Positions 44,075-53,133 of a stretch of 64,000 nucleotides of DNA are shown piece after piece (the stretch's first letter is position 1; every line of letters begins with the position of its first letter). The position numbers and the translations under genes were made by a program. Origin of the DNA: an uncultured Collinsella sp. (GTDB lineage Bacteria > Actinomycetota > Coriobacteriia > Coriobacteriales > Coriobacteriaceae); NCBI GenBank assembly GCA_934667065.1, contig CAKULD010000004.1, forward strand, positions 177,923-241,922. Direction: 5' to 3'. The notes beneath the pieces are model-generated. The model made no database searches and was not told the origin of the DNA. It saw only the letters and a program-made list of their open reading frames with translations.

Positions 44075-45301
44075 ATGAGCACCTCCGCACAAGAAGTGGA
44101 ATCGGTCCGCGATTGGCTCGCATCCTTTGGCACCGATGAGACCGGTGGCATGACCCGCCTGCTCTTCACGCCCGAATGGCTCGACGCACAGCTCGCCCTC
44201 AAGCAGAAGTTTGAGGACCTTGGCATGGTTGCCGAGTTCGATGAGGTCGGAAACCTCGTGGGCACCTACCCTGGCACCGATGACACGGACGATGTCATTG
44301 CCTGCGGCAGCCATGTGGACACCGTCGTTCATGGCGGCAAGCTCGACGGCGCACTCGGCATCTTCGGTGGGTACTTGGCCATTAAGGATCTTGTCGAGAC
44401 CCACGGCGCCCCCAAGAAATCTCTTCGCGTCATCTCTATGGCAGAGGAGGAGGGAAGCCGCTTCCCCTTTGTTTTCTGGGGCAGCAAGAACCTGGTCGGC
44501 ATCGTGCCCGAGACCGCGCTCGAAGGCGTTGCCGATAACGACGGCGTCTCCTTTACTGACGCTATGAAGAACTGCGGCTTTGGCGTTCGCGCCGCCCACA
44601 CGAGCCCGCTCGACAACGTCAAAGCATTCCTTGAGCTCCATATCGAGCAGGGCAACACCCTCGAGATGGAGGGCAAGAAAGTGGGCGTCGTTACCGCCAT
44701 CACCGGTCAGCGCCGCTACAACATCCGTCTGCACGGCGAAGCCAACCACGCTGGCACCACTCGCATGTGCTATCGCCACGACGTAGTCCAGGTCTTTTCC
44801 CAGATCGTAACCGAGTCCATCGCAAAGGCCAACGCCGAAGGTGATCCGCTGGTGCTCACCTTCGGTCACATCGAGGTCACACCCAACACTGTCAATGTCG
44901 TTCCCGGCGATGCCATGTTTACCATGGACTGCCGTCACACCGACAAGGACACGCTCGTGCGCTTTAGCGAGGAGATTGAGGCCGACATGGCCCGTATCGC
45001 CGCCGAGCACGGTGCCGATATCGAGATCGACCGCTGGATGGACGAGGACCCCGTTCCCATGAACCCCGAGCTCGTCGCCAAGATCGAGCAGGTCGCCAAG
45101 GACTCCGGTGCCAACTATCGCATGATGCACTCCGGTGCCGGCCACGATTCCCAGGTTATCGCCCCGCACGTGCCGACTGGCATGCTCTTTGTCCCCAGCG
45201 TCAAGGGCATCAGCCATAACCCGGCCGAGTACACCGAGGCCGAAGACCTCAAGGCCGGTATCGACATGCTCGGCGCCGCCCTTTATAACCTCGCCTACTA
45301 G
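44075..45301 (+). CDS. allC: Allantoate amidohydrolase
   Basis: 408 residues of the M20/M28 peptidase-like family; E. coli AllC has 411. It converts allantoate to (S)-ureidoglycine, CO2 and ammonia with two Mn ions. Metal residues are His80 (CGSHVDT), Asp91 (LDGALG), Glu125-Glu126 (AEEEGSRF) and His189 (LHIEQG). The ATG at 44075 has AAGGAG 7 nt upstream. It leads the plus-strand catabolic operon. N-carbamoyl amino acid hydrolases look alike, but the neighbouring allB and allE settle the call. Confidence 0.92.
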   Translation: MSTSAQEVESVRDWLASFGTDETGGMTRLLFTPEWLDAQLALKQKFEDLGMVAEFDEVGNLVGTYPGTDDTDDVIACGSHVDTVVHGGKLDGALGIFGGYLAIKDLVETHGAPKKSLRVISMAEEEGSRFPFVFWGSKNLVGIVPETALEGVADNDGVSFTDAMKNCGFGVRAAHTSPLDNVKAFLELHIEQGNTLEMEGKKVGVVTAITGQRRYNIRLHGEANHAGTTRMCYRHDVVQVFSQIVTESIAKANAEGDPLVLTFGHIEVTPNTVNVVPGDAMFTMDCRHTDKDTLVRFSEEIEADMARIAAEHGADIEIDRWMDEDPVPMNPELVAKIEQVAKDSGANYRMMHSGAGHDSQVIAPHVPTGMLFVPSVKGISHNPAEYTEAEDLKAGIDMLGAALYNLAY

Positions 45302-45334
45302 CTGGCCGCCACAACTCAAAAGATGGGAGGCATC

Positions 45335-46807
45335 ATGCCTAACCCTCAATCCGTCGACTATCAAGTGACCGACGAAGAAGTCGAGCGTTACCGCGCTCGC
45401 GGCTATAACGACGACATGCTCCCCAAAACCGCCGAAAAGCGCAACATGGGGGTCAAGAACTACTTCACCTTGTGGATGGGCTCCGTCCACAACATCCCTA
45501 ACTACGCTGCGGTGGGTGGATTCCTCTTCCTGGGCCTTTCCCCCATCAACGTCATGTTCGCCCTCGTGGTAAGCGCCGTGCTCGTTGCCGCCTTTATGGT
45601 GATTAACGGCGAAGCCGGATCAAAGTTCGGCATCCCCTTTGCCATGCACTTGCGCTCGACCTACGGAAACCTGGGCGCCAAACTCCCCGGTTTCTTGCGT
45701 GGCTGTGTCGCCGCCATCGCCTGGTTCGGCCTTCAGACCTACACCGGCTCGTTGGCACTCACCATTATCCTGGGCAAGATCTTCCCCGGTTTCTTGGAGA
45801 TCGGTGACGGTGCTCAGATTTTGGGCATCGGCATCCCGCAGCTCATCTCATTTACGATCTTTTGGCTCCTTAACGTAGCCATCGGCCTGGGCGGCGGCGG
45901 AATCCTCAACAAGTTCACCGCCATCCTCTCCCCGCTTATCTACGTTGTCGTCATCGGCATGACCGTCTGGGCAATCAGTGCTGCCGGCGGACTGGGCAAC
46001 ATCCTTGCCTTTAGCCCCGCCGCAACCGAGGACTTCAACCCCGTATACGTCTTCCTGATGATCCTGAACTCCGTCATCGCCGTTTGGGCGGCTCCGGGCG
46101 CCAGCGTCTCCGACTTTACGCAGAACGCCACGTCCACCGCAACCCAGCGTCGCGGCCAGACCCTCTCCCTGCTCGTCGCCTATGTGGTCTTTGCCTTCTG
46201 CAGCGTCGTCATCCTCATCGGTGCCTCACTTGCCACCGGCACACAGCACTGGGATATCACCACGGTCATCGACACCTGGGATTCCGTCCCCCTCGTTGTC
46301 TGCGCCACGGGCGTCTTTTTGCTCACCACTATCTCCACCAATGCCACGGGCAACATCATCCCTGCTGGCTACCAGCTGGCGGCTCTGTTCCCCAAGAAGC
46401 TCACCTATCGTAGCGGCGTTGTGATCGCGAGCATCATCAGCTTCGCCATCATGCCTTGGAAGCTCATGGAAAACTCCAGTTCCATCTACCTGTTCCTGAA
46501 CACCATCGGCGCCGTGCTTGGCCCTGTCGCCGGCGTCATGATCGCCCACTACTACTTTGTCGCCAAGCGCCAGATTGACCTCGATGCGCTCTACATGGAC
46601 ATGAACAACCAGGACAAGTCAAACCCCTATCAGGGTGTCAACGTTCCGGCCTACATCGCGACCATCGCAGCACTCGTCATCTCGCTCTCGGGCCAGCTTA
46701 TCCCCGCGCTCTCGTTTATCTCGGGCGTCTCCTGGTTCGCAGGCTTCGTCTCGGCCTTTGTGATCTACCTCGTCATCCACAAGTTCTACTCGTCTAAGGC
46801 CGAGTAA
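45335..46807 (+). CDS. NCS1-family allantoin permease
   Basis: 490 residues with about 12 helices. The early segment SVHNIPNYAAVGGFLFLGLS, the GSKFGIPFAMHLRSTYG loop and IAWFGLQTYTG are NCS1 features shared by the PucI/Mhp1 group. The substrate is allantoin by context, between allC and allB; other nucleobase-like substrates cannot be excluded. It starts 33 nt after allC with GGAGG 4 nt before the ATG. Confidence 0.88.
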   Translation: MPNPQSVDYQVTDEEVERYRARGYNDDMLPKTAEKRNMGVKNYFTLWMGSVHNIPNYAAVGGFLFLGLSPINVMFALVVSAVLVAAFMVINGEAGSKFGIPFAMHLRSTYGNLGAKLPGFLRGCVAAIAWFGLQTYTGSLALTIILGKIFPGFLEIGDGAQILGIGIPQLISFTIFWLLNVAIGLGGGGILNKFTAILSPLIYVVVIGMTVWAISAAGGLGNILAFSPAATEDFNPVYVFLMILNSVIAVWAAPGASVSDFTQNATSTATQRRGQTLSLLVAYVVFAFCSVVILIGASLATGTQHWDITTVIDTWDSVPLVVCATGVFLLTTISTNATGNIIPAGYQLAALFPKKLTYRSGVVIASIISFAIMPWKLMENSSSIYLFLNTIGAVLGPVAGVMIAHYYFVAKRQIDLDALYMDMNNQDKSNPYQGVNVPAYIATIAALVISLSGQLIPALSFISGVSWFAGFVSAFVIYLVIHKFYSSKAE

Positions 46808-46963
46808 AGCAACCACGCAGGTCTCCACCTGCAGGAGCATTTGCTCCACCCCATCTTCAACCTCGCCAGGGATACGCTGCTGGCGCGCAAACGGCGTGTC
46901 CCTGTAAAGGTCCTTTCCACAACGTCTGCCAGGAAAGCAGACACCCTACCTAAGGGAGGAACA

Positions 46964-48328
46964 ATGTACGACCTCGTAATTAAAGGCGGTACCGTCATCC
47001 TCGAAGACGGCGAGACCGTAACCGACGTCGCCGTAACCGATGGCAAGATCGCCGCTATCGGCGCTGATCTTGAGGGCACCGAGACCATCGATGCTACCGG
47101 TCTCGTCGTGAGCCCGGGCATGATCGACGGTCACGCTCACATCACCGATCCCGGTGGTGGCTACCGCGACGGCTGGGAGGGTTACCTCACCGGCACCGCT
47201 GCTTGCGCCAAGGGCGGCATCACCTCGATCGTCGAGATGCCCCTCAACCAGGTTCCCGCCACCACCAACGGCGAGCGCCTTGCCATCAAGGAGGCTGCAG
47301 GCGCCGGTAAGCTTCGCGTCGACGTCGCTTCTCTGGGCGGCCTGACCCCCTACAACCTCGACGGCGGCATTCAGGAGCTCGCCGACGGTGGTGTCGTGGG
47401 CTACAAGGCATTCGTCGCCAGCTGCGGCGATCGCACCATCCCCGACAACGGCGACTTTGAGGACGTTGACGACTACTCGCTGTGGGAGGGCATGCGCCAG
47501 ATTGCCAAGACCGGCAAGGTGCTCGACGTCCACTGCGAGAACGCCCCCATCACCAACAAGCTCGGCGCACTCGCCAAGGCCGCTGGCAAGGGCAAGGTCT
47601 CTGACTACGTCGCCACCCGTCCCCCGTTCACCGAGGCCGAGGCCGTTCGTCGCGTGATCTTCTTTGCCAAGCAGACCGGCTGCCGCGTCAACATCTGTCA
47701 CTGCACCTGCAAGGAGGCCGTGGCCGAGGTTATCGCCGCTCAGCAGGAGGGCTACGACATCACCTGCGAGACCTGCCCGCACTACCTGTACTTCACGACC
47801 GACGAGCTCGATGCCATTGGCAACATCACCAAGTGCTCTCCCCCGATTCGTGACAAGGCCCAGCAGGACGCCCTGTGGAAGCTGCTCGCCGACGGCTCCA
47901 TCGCCATGGTCGTCTCCGACCACTCCCCCTGCACGCCCGACCTTAAGGCTCCCGAAAACGCCTTTGACGCCTGGGGCGGCATCTCCGGCATCCAGAACTG
48001 CATGGATGTCATGTACGACGAGATGGTCCAGAAGCGCGGCATGAGCGCAGCCCTGTTCGCCAAGGTCATGTCCACCAACGTCGCTGACCGCTTTGGCCTG
48101 GCCGACAAGGGTCGCATCGAGGTTGGCAAGGACGCCGACTTCTGCCTGATCGAGCCCAACAGCCCCTACACGCTGCAGGCCGAGGATCTTGAGTACAAGA
48201 ACAAGATCACGCCGTACATCGGCCGCACCATCGGCTGCCAGGTCGCCCGCACCATCCTGCGTGGCGAAACCACCTATGCAAAGGGCGAGGGCGTCTGCAA
48301 GGACTTCCCCGGCAAGTTTGTCAAATAG
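46964..48328 (+). CDS. allB: Allantoinase
   Basis: 454 residues; E. coli AllB has 453. It opens the allantoin ring to give allantoate. Metal ligands are His57 and His59 (DGHAHI) and the carbamylated Lys148 (GYKAF), followed by HCEN and HCTCKEA histidines and the Asp in SDHSPC. The ATG at 46964 follows AGGGAGG; the longer frame above it is spacer. The 156-nt leader after the permease gene may carry its own promoter. Confidence 0.94.
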   Translation: MYDLVIKGGTVILEDGETVTDVAVTDGKIAAIGADLEGTETIDATGLVVSPGMIDGHAHITDPGGGYRDGWEGYLTGTAACAKGGITSIVEMPLNQVPATTNGERLAIKEAAGAGKLRVDVASLGGLTPYNLDGGIQELADGGVVGYKAFVASCGDRTIPDNGDFEDVDDYSLWEGMRQIAKTGKVLDVHCENAPITNKLGALAKAAGKGKVSDYVATRPPFTEAEAVRRVIFFAKQTGCRVNICHCTCKEAVAEVIAAQQEGYDITCETCPHYLYFTTDELDAIGNITKCSPPIRDKAQQDALWKLLADGSIAMVVSDHSPCTPDLKAPENAFDAWGGISGIQNCMDVMYDEMVQKRGMSAALFAKVMSTNVADRFGLADKGRIEVGKDADFCLIEPNSPYTLQAEDLEYKNKITPYIGRTIGCQVARTILRGETTYAKGEGVCKDFPGKFVK

Positions 48329-48347
48329 CGCCCACACGCTTTAAAAC

Positions 48348-48377
48348 GGGGCCCGCTCACCTTTGAGTGTCGGGCCC
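48348..48377 (+). terminator. Hairpin between allB and the MFS gene
   Basis: GGGCCCG and CGGGCCC arms with partial inner pairing, 20 nt past the allB stop. No long T-run, so it may only partly stop transcription. Confidence 0.45.
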
Positions 48378-48413
48378 TTCACCTGTTCCATCGACCGTAA
48401 GGGGTTTCATCCC

Positions 48414-49655
48414 ATGACCACCAAGACAACAACTCAAACGCCCTTCTGGAAGCGCGCCATCGTAGTGCTCGCCCTTGGCTGGGTTGTCATCTGGATCTCG
48501 CGTATGATGCTCACCCCCATCTACTCGGTACTATCCGAGTTCTTTGGCGGCGTCTCCAATGCGCAACTTGGTCTTATCTCGAGTTTCTACTTTCTTGGCT
48601 ACGTGATCATGCAGATCCCCTCGGGAATCCTGGTCGATCGTTTTGGCATGAAAGCCGTGGTCATCCCTGGCTTTATCGTGTTTGCCGTGGGAACCGTAAT
48701 CATCGCGCTCTCCGGCACGCTCGAGATGCTCTATGCCGGTAGCCTTATCTCCGGCGCCGGTTGCGGCACGTTCTTTGGCATCGCCTACACCATCACCAAT
48801 GTGTATGTACCGGGCGACAAGAAAAGTCTCGCAACCGCCATCGTCAACTCTGGCACCGCCGTGGGCTCTGGCCTTGGCCTGGTTTCGGCCAGCTGCCTGG
48901 TAAGCACCGGTCTTCTCCCCTGGCAGACGCTCGCTGCTTCTACTGCCGTGCTCGCTGTTGTCATGGCTGTGGTCTTCGCACGCACGTTGCCCGGTCAAAA
49001 GAAGGCAGCAGCACCCGCCACCATCGAGCAGAAGCTCGATTCGGCCGCGCCCGGCAAGAATGGCTTAGGCAAACTCTTTAAGCCGCAGATGATCGCTGCC
49101 TACATCGTCTACTTCTCCACGCTCTACATGTACTACCTCATTAGCACGTGGCTCCCCAACTTCTTGGGCACCGAACGAGGCTTTGCCGACAGCCTCACGG
49201 GCATTGTCTCCTCACTCGTCTTTTTTGCCGGCATTCCCGGCGCGCTCATCTTCAGCCGTATCGCCGATAAGATGCCTACCAAAAAGGTACCGCTTATCGT
49301 TGGGCTTGAGCTTATCGCCAGCGTCTTTGCGCTCGTTATGATTCAGAGCACCAACCAAACCGTCGTTGTAGCCGGCATTGTCGCCTACGGCTTTTTTGGC
49401 AAACTCACCGTTGAGCCCATCATCATTAGCTGGCTGGGCCAATTCGCTCAAAAGGGTTCCGTCACCACCATGTTTGGTGTTTTTAACTTCTTTGGCATGA
49501 GCGCATCGGTAGTTGCCCCCACTGTTACGGGTTCCCTCACCGATTCACTCGGTTCGGGCGTCTGGGGCTTCTACCTTGCAATCTTGATCATCCTCGTGGG
49601 AACGGCGGCATTCTTGGTCATCGACCGCGTTTGCGCCAGTCGCGCCCGCGCCTAA
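48414..49655 (+). CDS. MFS transporter
   Basis: 413 residues, 12 helices. GILVDRFGMKAVVIPG between helices 2 and 3 is the MFS signature, with a second copy-like loop (RIADKMPTKKVPLIVG) in the C-terminal half. The gene lies between allB and allE, so it may move allantoin, allantoate or an end product such as oxamate. The substrate is not readable from sequence. AAGGGG precedes the chosen ATG. Confidence 0.88.
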   Translation: MTTKTTTQTPFWKRAIVVLALGWVVIWISRMMLTPIYSVLSEFFGGVSNAQLGLISSFYFLGYVIMQIPSGILVDRFGMKAVVIPGFIVFAVGTVIIALSGTLEMLYAGSLISGAGCGTFFGIAYTITNVYVPGDKKSLATAIVNSGTAVGSGLGLVSASCLVSTGLLPWQTLAASTAVLAVVMAVVFARTLPGQKKAAAPATIEQKLDSAAPGKNGLGKLFKPQMIAAYIVYFSTLYMYYLISTWLPNFLGTERGFADSLTGIVSSLVFFAGIPGALIFSRIADKMPTKKVPLIVGLELIASVFALVMIQSTNQTVVVAGIVAYGFFGKLTVEPIIISWLGQFAQKGSVTTMFGVFNFFGMSASVVAPTVTGSLTDSLGSGVWGFYLAILIILVGTAAFLVIDRVCASRARA

Positions 49656-49695
49656 CTTCTTTTACTTATCAACGCCCAAAAGAAAGGAAACAATC

Positions 49696-50484
49696 ATGGG
49701 CTACCGCAACAACAACACTGGCTATCGCGACGACATCCTGCAGAACCGTTCTGTCGTCAAGCGCAACTGGGCCGTCATCGAGCCCGACGGCTGCGTTAAG
49801 AACGTCATCCCGGGCTTCGAGAACTGCGACATCACCATCCTGGGTTCGCCTAAGCTCGGCGGCACCTTCGTCGACTACCTGCTGACCGTTCATGAGGGCG
49901 GCAAGAACGCTCAGGGCTGGGGCCAGCCGGGCGAGGAGCTCTTCATCTACTTCTTCGACGGCACCGTCGAGGTTTCCGATGGCGAGACCACCCAGACCGT
50001 GACCGACGGCGGCTACATCTTTGTCCCCGAGGGCAAGAAGATCTTCTTTGAGAACAAGGGCGACAGCGACGCTCACGGCTTTATGTACAAGCGTCTCTAC
50101 GACCGCATCGAGGGTCACGAGGCTCACACTGTGATCGGCAACTCCAACGATCTTGAGTGGGTCGACTACGAGGACATGACCGACGTCAAGTGCTGCGACT
50201 TCCTGCCTTCTGCCACCGACCTTGGCTTCGACATGAATATGCACATCCTGGCCTTTAAGCCGGGCGCTTGCCACGGTTACGTGGAGACCCACTTCCAGGA
50301 GCACGGCGCCTACATCTTCTCGGGCGAGGGCATGTACGTCCTCGAGGACGAGTGGCTGCCCGTCAAGAAGGGCGACTACCTGTACATGGGCGCTTACTGC
50401 CCGCAGGCCGCCTACGGCGTCGGTCGCGACGAGGACTTTGCCTACATCTACAGCAAGGACTGCAACCGCGACGTCCGCCTGTAA
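49696..50484 (+). CDS. allE: (S)-ureidoglycine aminohydrolase
   Basis: 262 residues, a double-cupin protein. It turns (S)-ureidoglycine to (S)-ureidoglycolate and ammonia and fixes the stereochemistry. The Mn ligands are Glu197, His199, His203 (YVETHFQEHGAY) and Gln237 (CPQAAYG), with the same spacing as Glu235, His237, His241 and Gln275 of E. coli AllE. It starts 40 nt after the MFS gene with a clear AAAGGA site and ends at a strong hairpin. Confidence 0.95.
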   Translation: MGYRNNNTGYRDDILQNRSVVKRNWAVIEPDGCVKNVIPGFENCDITILGSPKLGGTFVDYLLTVHEGGKNAQGWGQPGEELFIYFFDGTVEVSDGETTQTVTDGGYIFVPEGKKIFFENKGDSDAHGFMYKRLYDRIEGHEAHTVIGNSNDLEWVDYEDMTDVKCCDFLPSATDLGFDMNMHILAFKPGACHGYVETHFQEHGAYIFSGEGMYVLEDEWLPVKKGDYLYMGAYCPQAAYGVGRDEDFAYIYSKDCNRDVRL

Positions 50485-50559
50485 TACCTCTGGGCACCGG
50501 GGCGCTCCTCTCCTCTCTCTCCACAACCACACGTGAGGTGTCCCACTCGCCCGTTATCT

Positions 50560-50593
50560 GCCCCGCGGCGCCATGTGCGCCACGGGGCGCTTT
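50560..50593 (+). terminator. Rho-independent terminator after allE
   Basis: GCCCCGCGGCGC pairs with GCGCCACGGGGC (50560-50571, 50577-50588) with one mismatch, then GCTTTT. It separates the catabolic operon from pucR. Confidence 0.8.
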
Positions 50594-50658
50594 TGCACTA
50601 CCATCTGATATGGCAAAGGGACCGTCCCCTTGTCACATATAAACGCGAAGGAGTCCTC

Positions 50659-52257
50659 ATGAACGTTTCAGACGCACTGCTGCTCCCCTCATTTGAGGGC
50701 GCCACCGTCATCGCCGGCCGCGCCGGCCTTGACCGCGAGGTCTCCACCGCCATGATTGTCGAGGCTCCCGATATCGAGGTCTGGGGCAAACCCGGCCAGA
50801 TGCTCATCACGAGCTTTTATGCCTTTGAGAACCTCTCCGCTGACGGGCTCACCTTCTTCTTTAATAAAGCAGATGAGCTCGGCATCGGAGCGATTGTCTT
50901 TAAGCCTGAGCGCCTTTTGGCGGCGGCGCCGGACCAAATCGTCAAACTGTGCGATAAGCACGATCTTCCGTTAATTCAGATTCCCGCTGATACCAAGTAC
51001 GAGAGCTTGCTACTCGACGTGCTCGGCAACTTCTTGGACTCCAACCTGACGCTCCTCAACCGTTTTTATGACTTGCATCGCCAGACCATGGACTTGGCCC
51101 TGCGCGAACCCACGGTACTCGAGATCCTGCTCAAATTGCGCGGCCTTATCCATGCCGACATCACGTTTTTCGACAGTACCAAGGATCGCCGCACCACGAC
51201 AAGCCAGGAGCTCTCGCGCTTTACCATGCCGCGTCTTACAGAGTTCGATGAAAACCCATACCGCAGCCATCGCTATTTCGATGCCGAGCTCACCTACCCC
51301 GAGCTCACGCGCCATGCGACCGCGGTGCTCATTCCCAGCTCCGACGACCAGATCTACTACCTAATTCTGCACGTCAAGATCGCACGCCTCTCCCCGCTCG
51401 ACATTATGGCGGTAGAAAATGTCGTGTCGCTTTTGCAGATGGAGATCCTGAAGCAAAACGCACTCGACCGTAAGATCTTCTTCCAAAACAACAACGTGGT
51501 GCGCGAGCTGCTCACCGACTCAACTATCGATGCCGAGCACGTAATGAACAGCCTGCAATCGCTGGGCATTGGAGCCTTTCCGCATTACGAGGCGCTTATG
51601 CTCAAGGTCAACCTCGATGACCCCAACGCCATCGACCGCCGCGGCGACATTTTGATCATGGTCCGCCGTCGTCTTAAGATGCTCTATCCCGATACCGCCT
51701 ATCTGGAGATGAACGATTCGATCGTCTTTTTGCATAACGTCAAATCGCCCCAGAGCCGCTACGCCTCCGACGACGTGAGAACGATTTTAAAGGACGTCGC
51801 CATGGTGCCGGCGCTGCCCGCCTTTTCTTATCTTGCTGCCGTTTCGTCGCTTGGAACGTCGTCGAACCTGCCCGACCTTATGCGCGAGGTCACCGAGATC
51901 GAACGCTTCTTTGATGGCGAGCAGTATCGAGACCGCATCATGCGTTTTGAGGATCTGGGCATCTATAAGCTCTTTATGCAGGTGACCGATGCCTCGGAGC
52001 TTATGCGCTTTGTCGATCCACGCGTACGCGAACTGCACGACCACAGTTTTGAGTTTTTTGAAACGGCAACGGTCCTGTGCGAGAACAGCCTCAACTATCA
52101 GGAGACGGCGCGCCAGCTCTACATGCATCCCAAGACCATCCGATATCGCGCCGAGCGCATCCAAAAGACCACCGGGCTCGATTTCCATAACCCCGACGAT
52201 CGTCTGCAAATCGCACTGGGCTCGCGCATTTTCCGACTGCTCGAGAAGGAGAACTAA
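50659..52257 (+). CDS. pucR: PucR-family transcriptional regulator
   Basis: 532 residues. The N-terminal PucR domain (VSDALLLPSFEGATVIAGRAG, then MIVEAPDIEVWGKPGQMLIT) covers residues ~1-130. A GGDEF-like middle follows. The C-terminal helix-turn-helix (NYQETARQLYMHPKTIRYRAE) is the PucR type. PucR of Bacillus activates purine catabolism genes and responds to allantoin-pathway compounds. It is placed directly after allE and before two enzymes with which it forms an operon. The ATG at 50659 follows GAAGGAG. Confidence 0.92.
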   Translation: MNVSDALLLPSFEGATVIAGRAGLDREVSTAMIVEAPDIEVWGKPGQMLITSFYAFENLSADGLTFFFNKADELGIGAIVFKPERLLAAAPDQIVKLCDKHDLPLIQIPADTKYESLLLDVLGNFLDSNLTLLNRFYDLHRQTMDLALREPTVLEILLKLRGLIHADITFFDSTKDRRTTTSQELSRFTMPRLTEFDENPYRSHRYFDAELTYPELTRHATAVLIPSSDDQIYYLILHVKIARLSPLDIMAVENVVSLLQMEILKQNALDRKIFFQNNNVVRELLTDSTIDAEHVMNSLQSLGIGAFPHYEALMLKVNLDDPNAIDRRGDILIMVRRRLKMLYPDTAYLEMNDSIVFLHNVKSPQSRYASDDVRTILKDVAMVPALPAFSYLAAVSSLGTSSNLPDLMREVTEIERFFDGEQYRDRIMRFEDLGIYKLFMQVTDASELMRFVDPRVRELHDHSFEFFETATVLCENSLNYQETARQLYMHPKTIRYRAERIQKTTGLDFHNPDDRLQIALGSRIFRLLEKEN

Positions 52258-53115
52258 ATGGAGCTCGAGATTTGCGCCGGAAAGATTAAGGTTCCGGCGA
52301 CCGTGCATACGATCGAAGGGTTCTCCAACGGATGCGCCATTGTTTATTACCATGGCGGCGGCTTTTTGTATGGGGAGCGCGGCGATTTACCGGAGCCGTA
52401 CGTCGATATGATTACCGCTGCGGGATACACACTGGTGGCCGTTGACTACCCGCTTGCACCCGAGTGGCCGCTCGAATGCTCGGTGGAACTTTCGTTTCAA
52501 GCGCTTTGCCAGTTAGTTGAGCACGAGCTCCCCGAGCTCGGGTGCGACCGCTACGTGCTCTTTGGGCGCTCGGCAGGAGGCTATTTGGCACTCAAGATGG
52601 CCGCCGAAATTGCCTCCAAACGCCCGGATTTGCAACAGCCTGCCGCCATCTGGGACTTCTACGGCTACTGGAACCTCGATGATCCGTTCGTACGCACTCC
52701 GAGTACCCATTACGCCGCTATGCCCGCCGTCAGCGCCACGACCGTCGGCGCCCTCACCGGACCTTCCGGCTCGCTGGTATTTGAGGGCCCCAAAGCCACA
52801 AGGTTTTCCCTGTATGTGCATGCACGCCAGCAGGGGACTTGGGGGCGCATGCTGGGCGTGGACGAGAATAATGTTACGGCTCTGTCCCTTACGCGTGAAG
52901 ATCTTGAGCGCCTGCCGCCCGTGTTTATCACGGCCAGCACTGGTGACAACGATGTGCCCCTTAAGCAGTCAAAGTCGCTCATGCGTGCCGCAAAGCAACG
53001 TAAGATGCACCAGGTGTACTATCTGGAACACGACTTTGACCGCGACACGGCCAACCCCGTGGGCCGCGAGACCTATCAAGCGGCCCTTGCCTATCTTGCC
53101 GATACCTTCAACTAA
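52258..53115 (+). CDS. Alpha/beta hydrolase, HSL-type
   Basis: 285 residues. The oxyanion motif is HGGG (32-35) and the nucleophile is Ser105 in GRSAGG. FITASTGDNDVP gives the acid residue and LEHDFD the histidine. The group includes esterases and some amidases. The ATG directly follows the pucR stop codon, so the two are coupled. Substrate is unknown; an amide or ester of the purine-breakdown route is a reasonable guess. The missing signal peptide puts it in the cytoplasm. Confidence 0.85.
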   Translation: MELEICAGKIKVPATVHTIEGFSNGCAIVYYHGGGFLYGERGDLPEPYVDMITAAGYTLVAVDYPLAPEWPLECSVELSFQALCQLVEHELPELGCDRYVLFGRSAGGYLALKMAAEIASKRPDLQQPAAIWDFYGYWNLDDPFVRTPSTHYAAMPAVSATTVGALTGPSGSLVFEGPKATRFSLYVHARQQGTWGRMLGVDENNVTALSLTREDLERLPPVFITASTGDNDVPLKQSKSLMRAAKQRKMHQVYYLEHDFDRDTANPVGRETYQAALAYLADTFN

Positions 53116-53133
53116 AACGAAAGGAATTGCATT

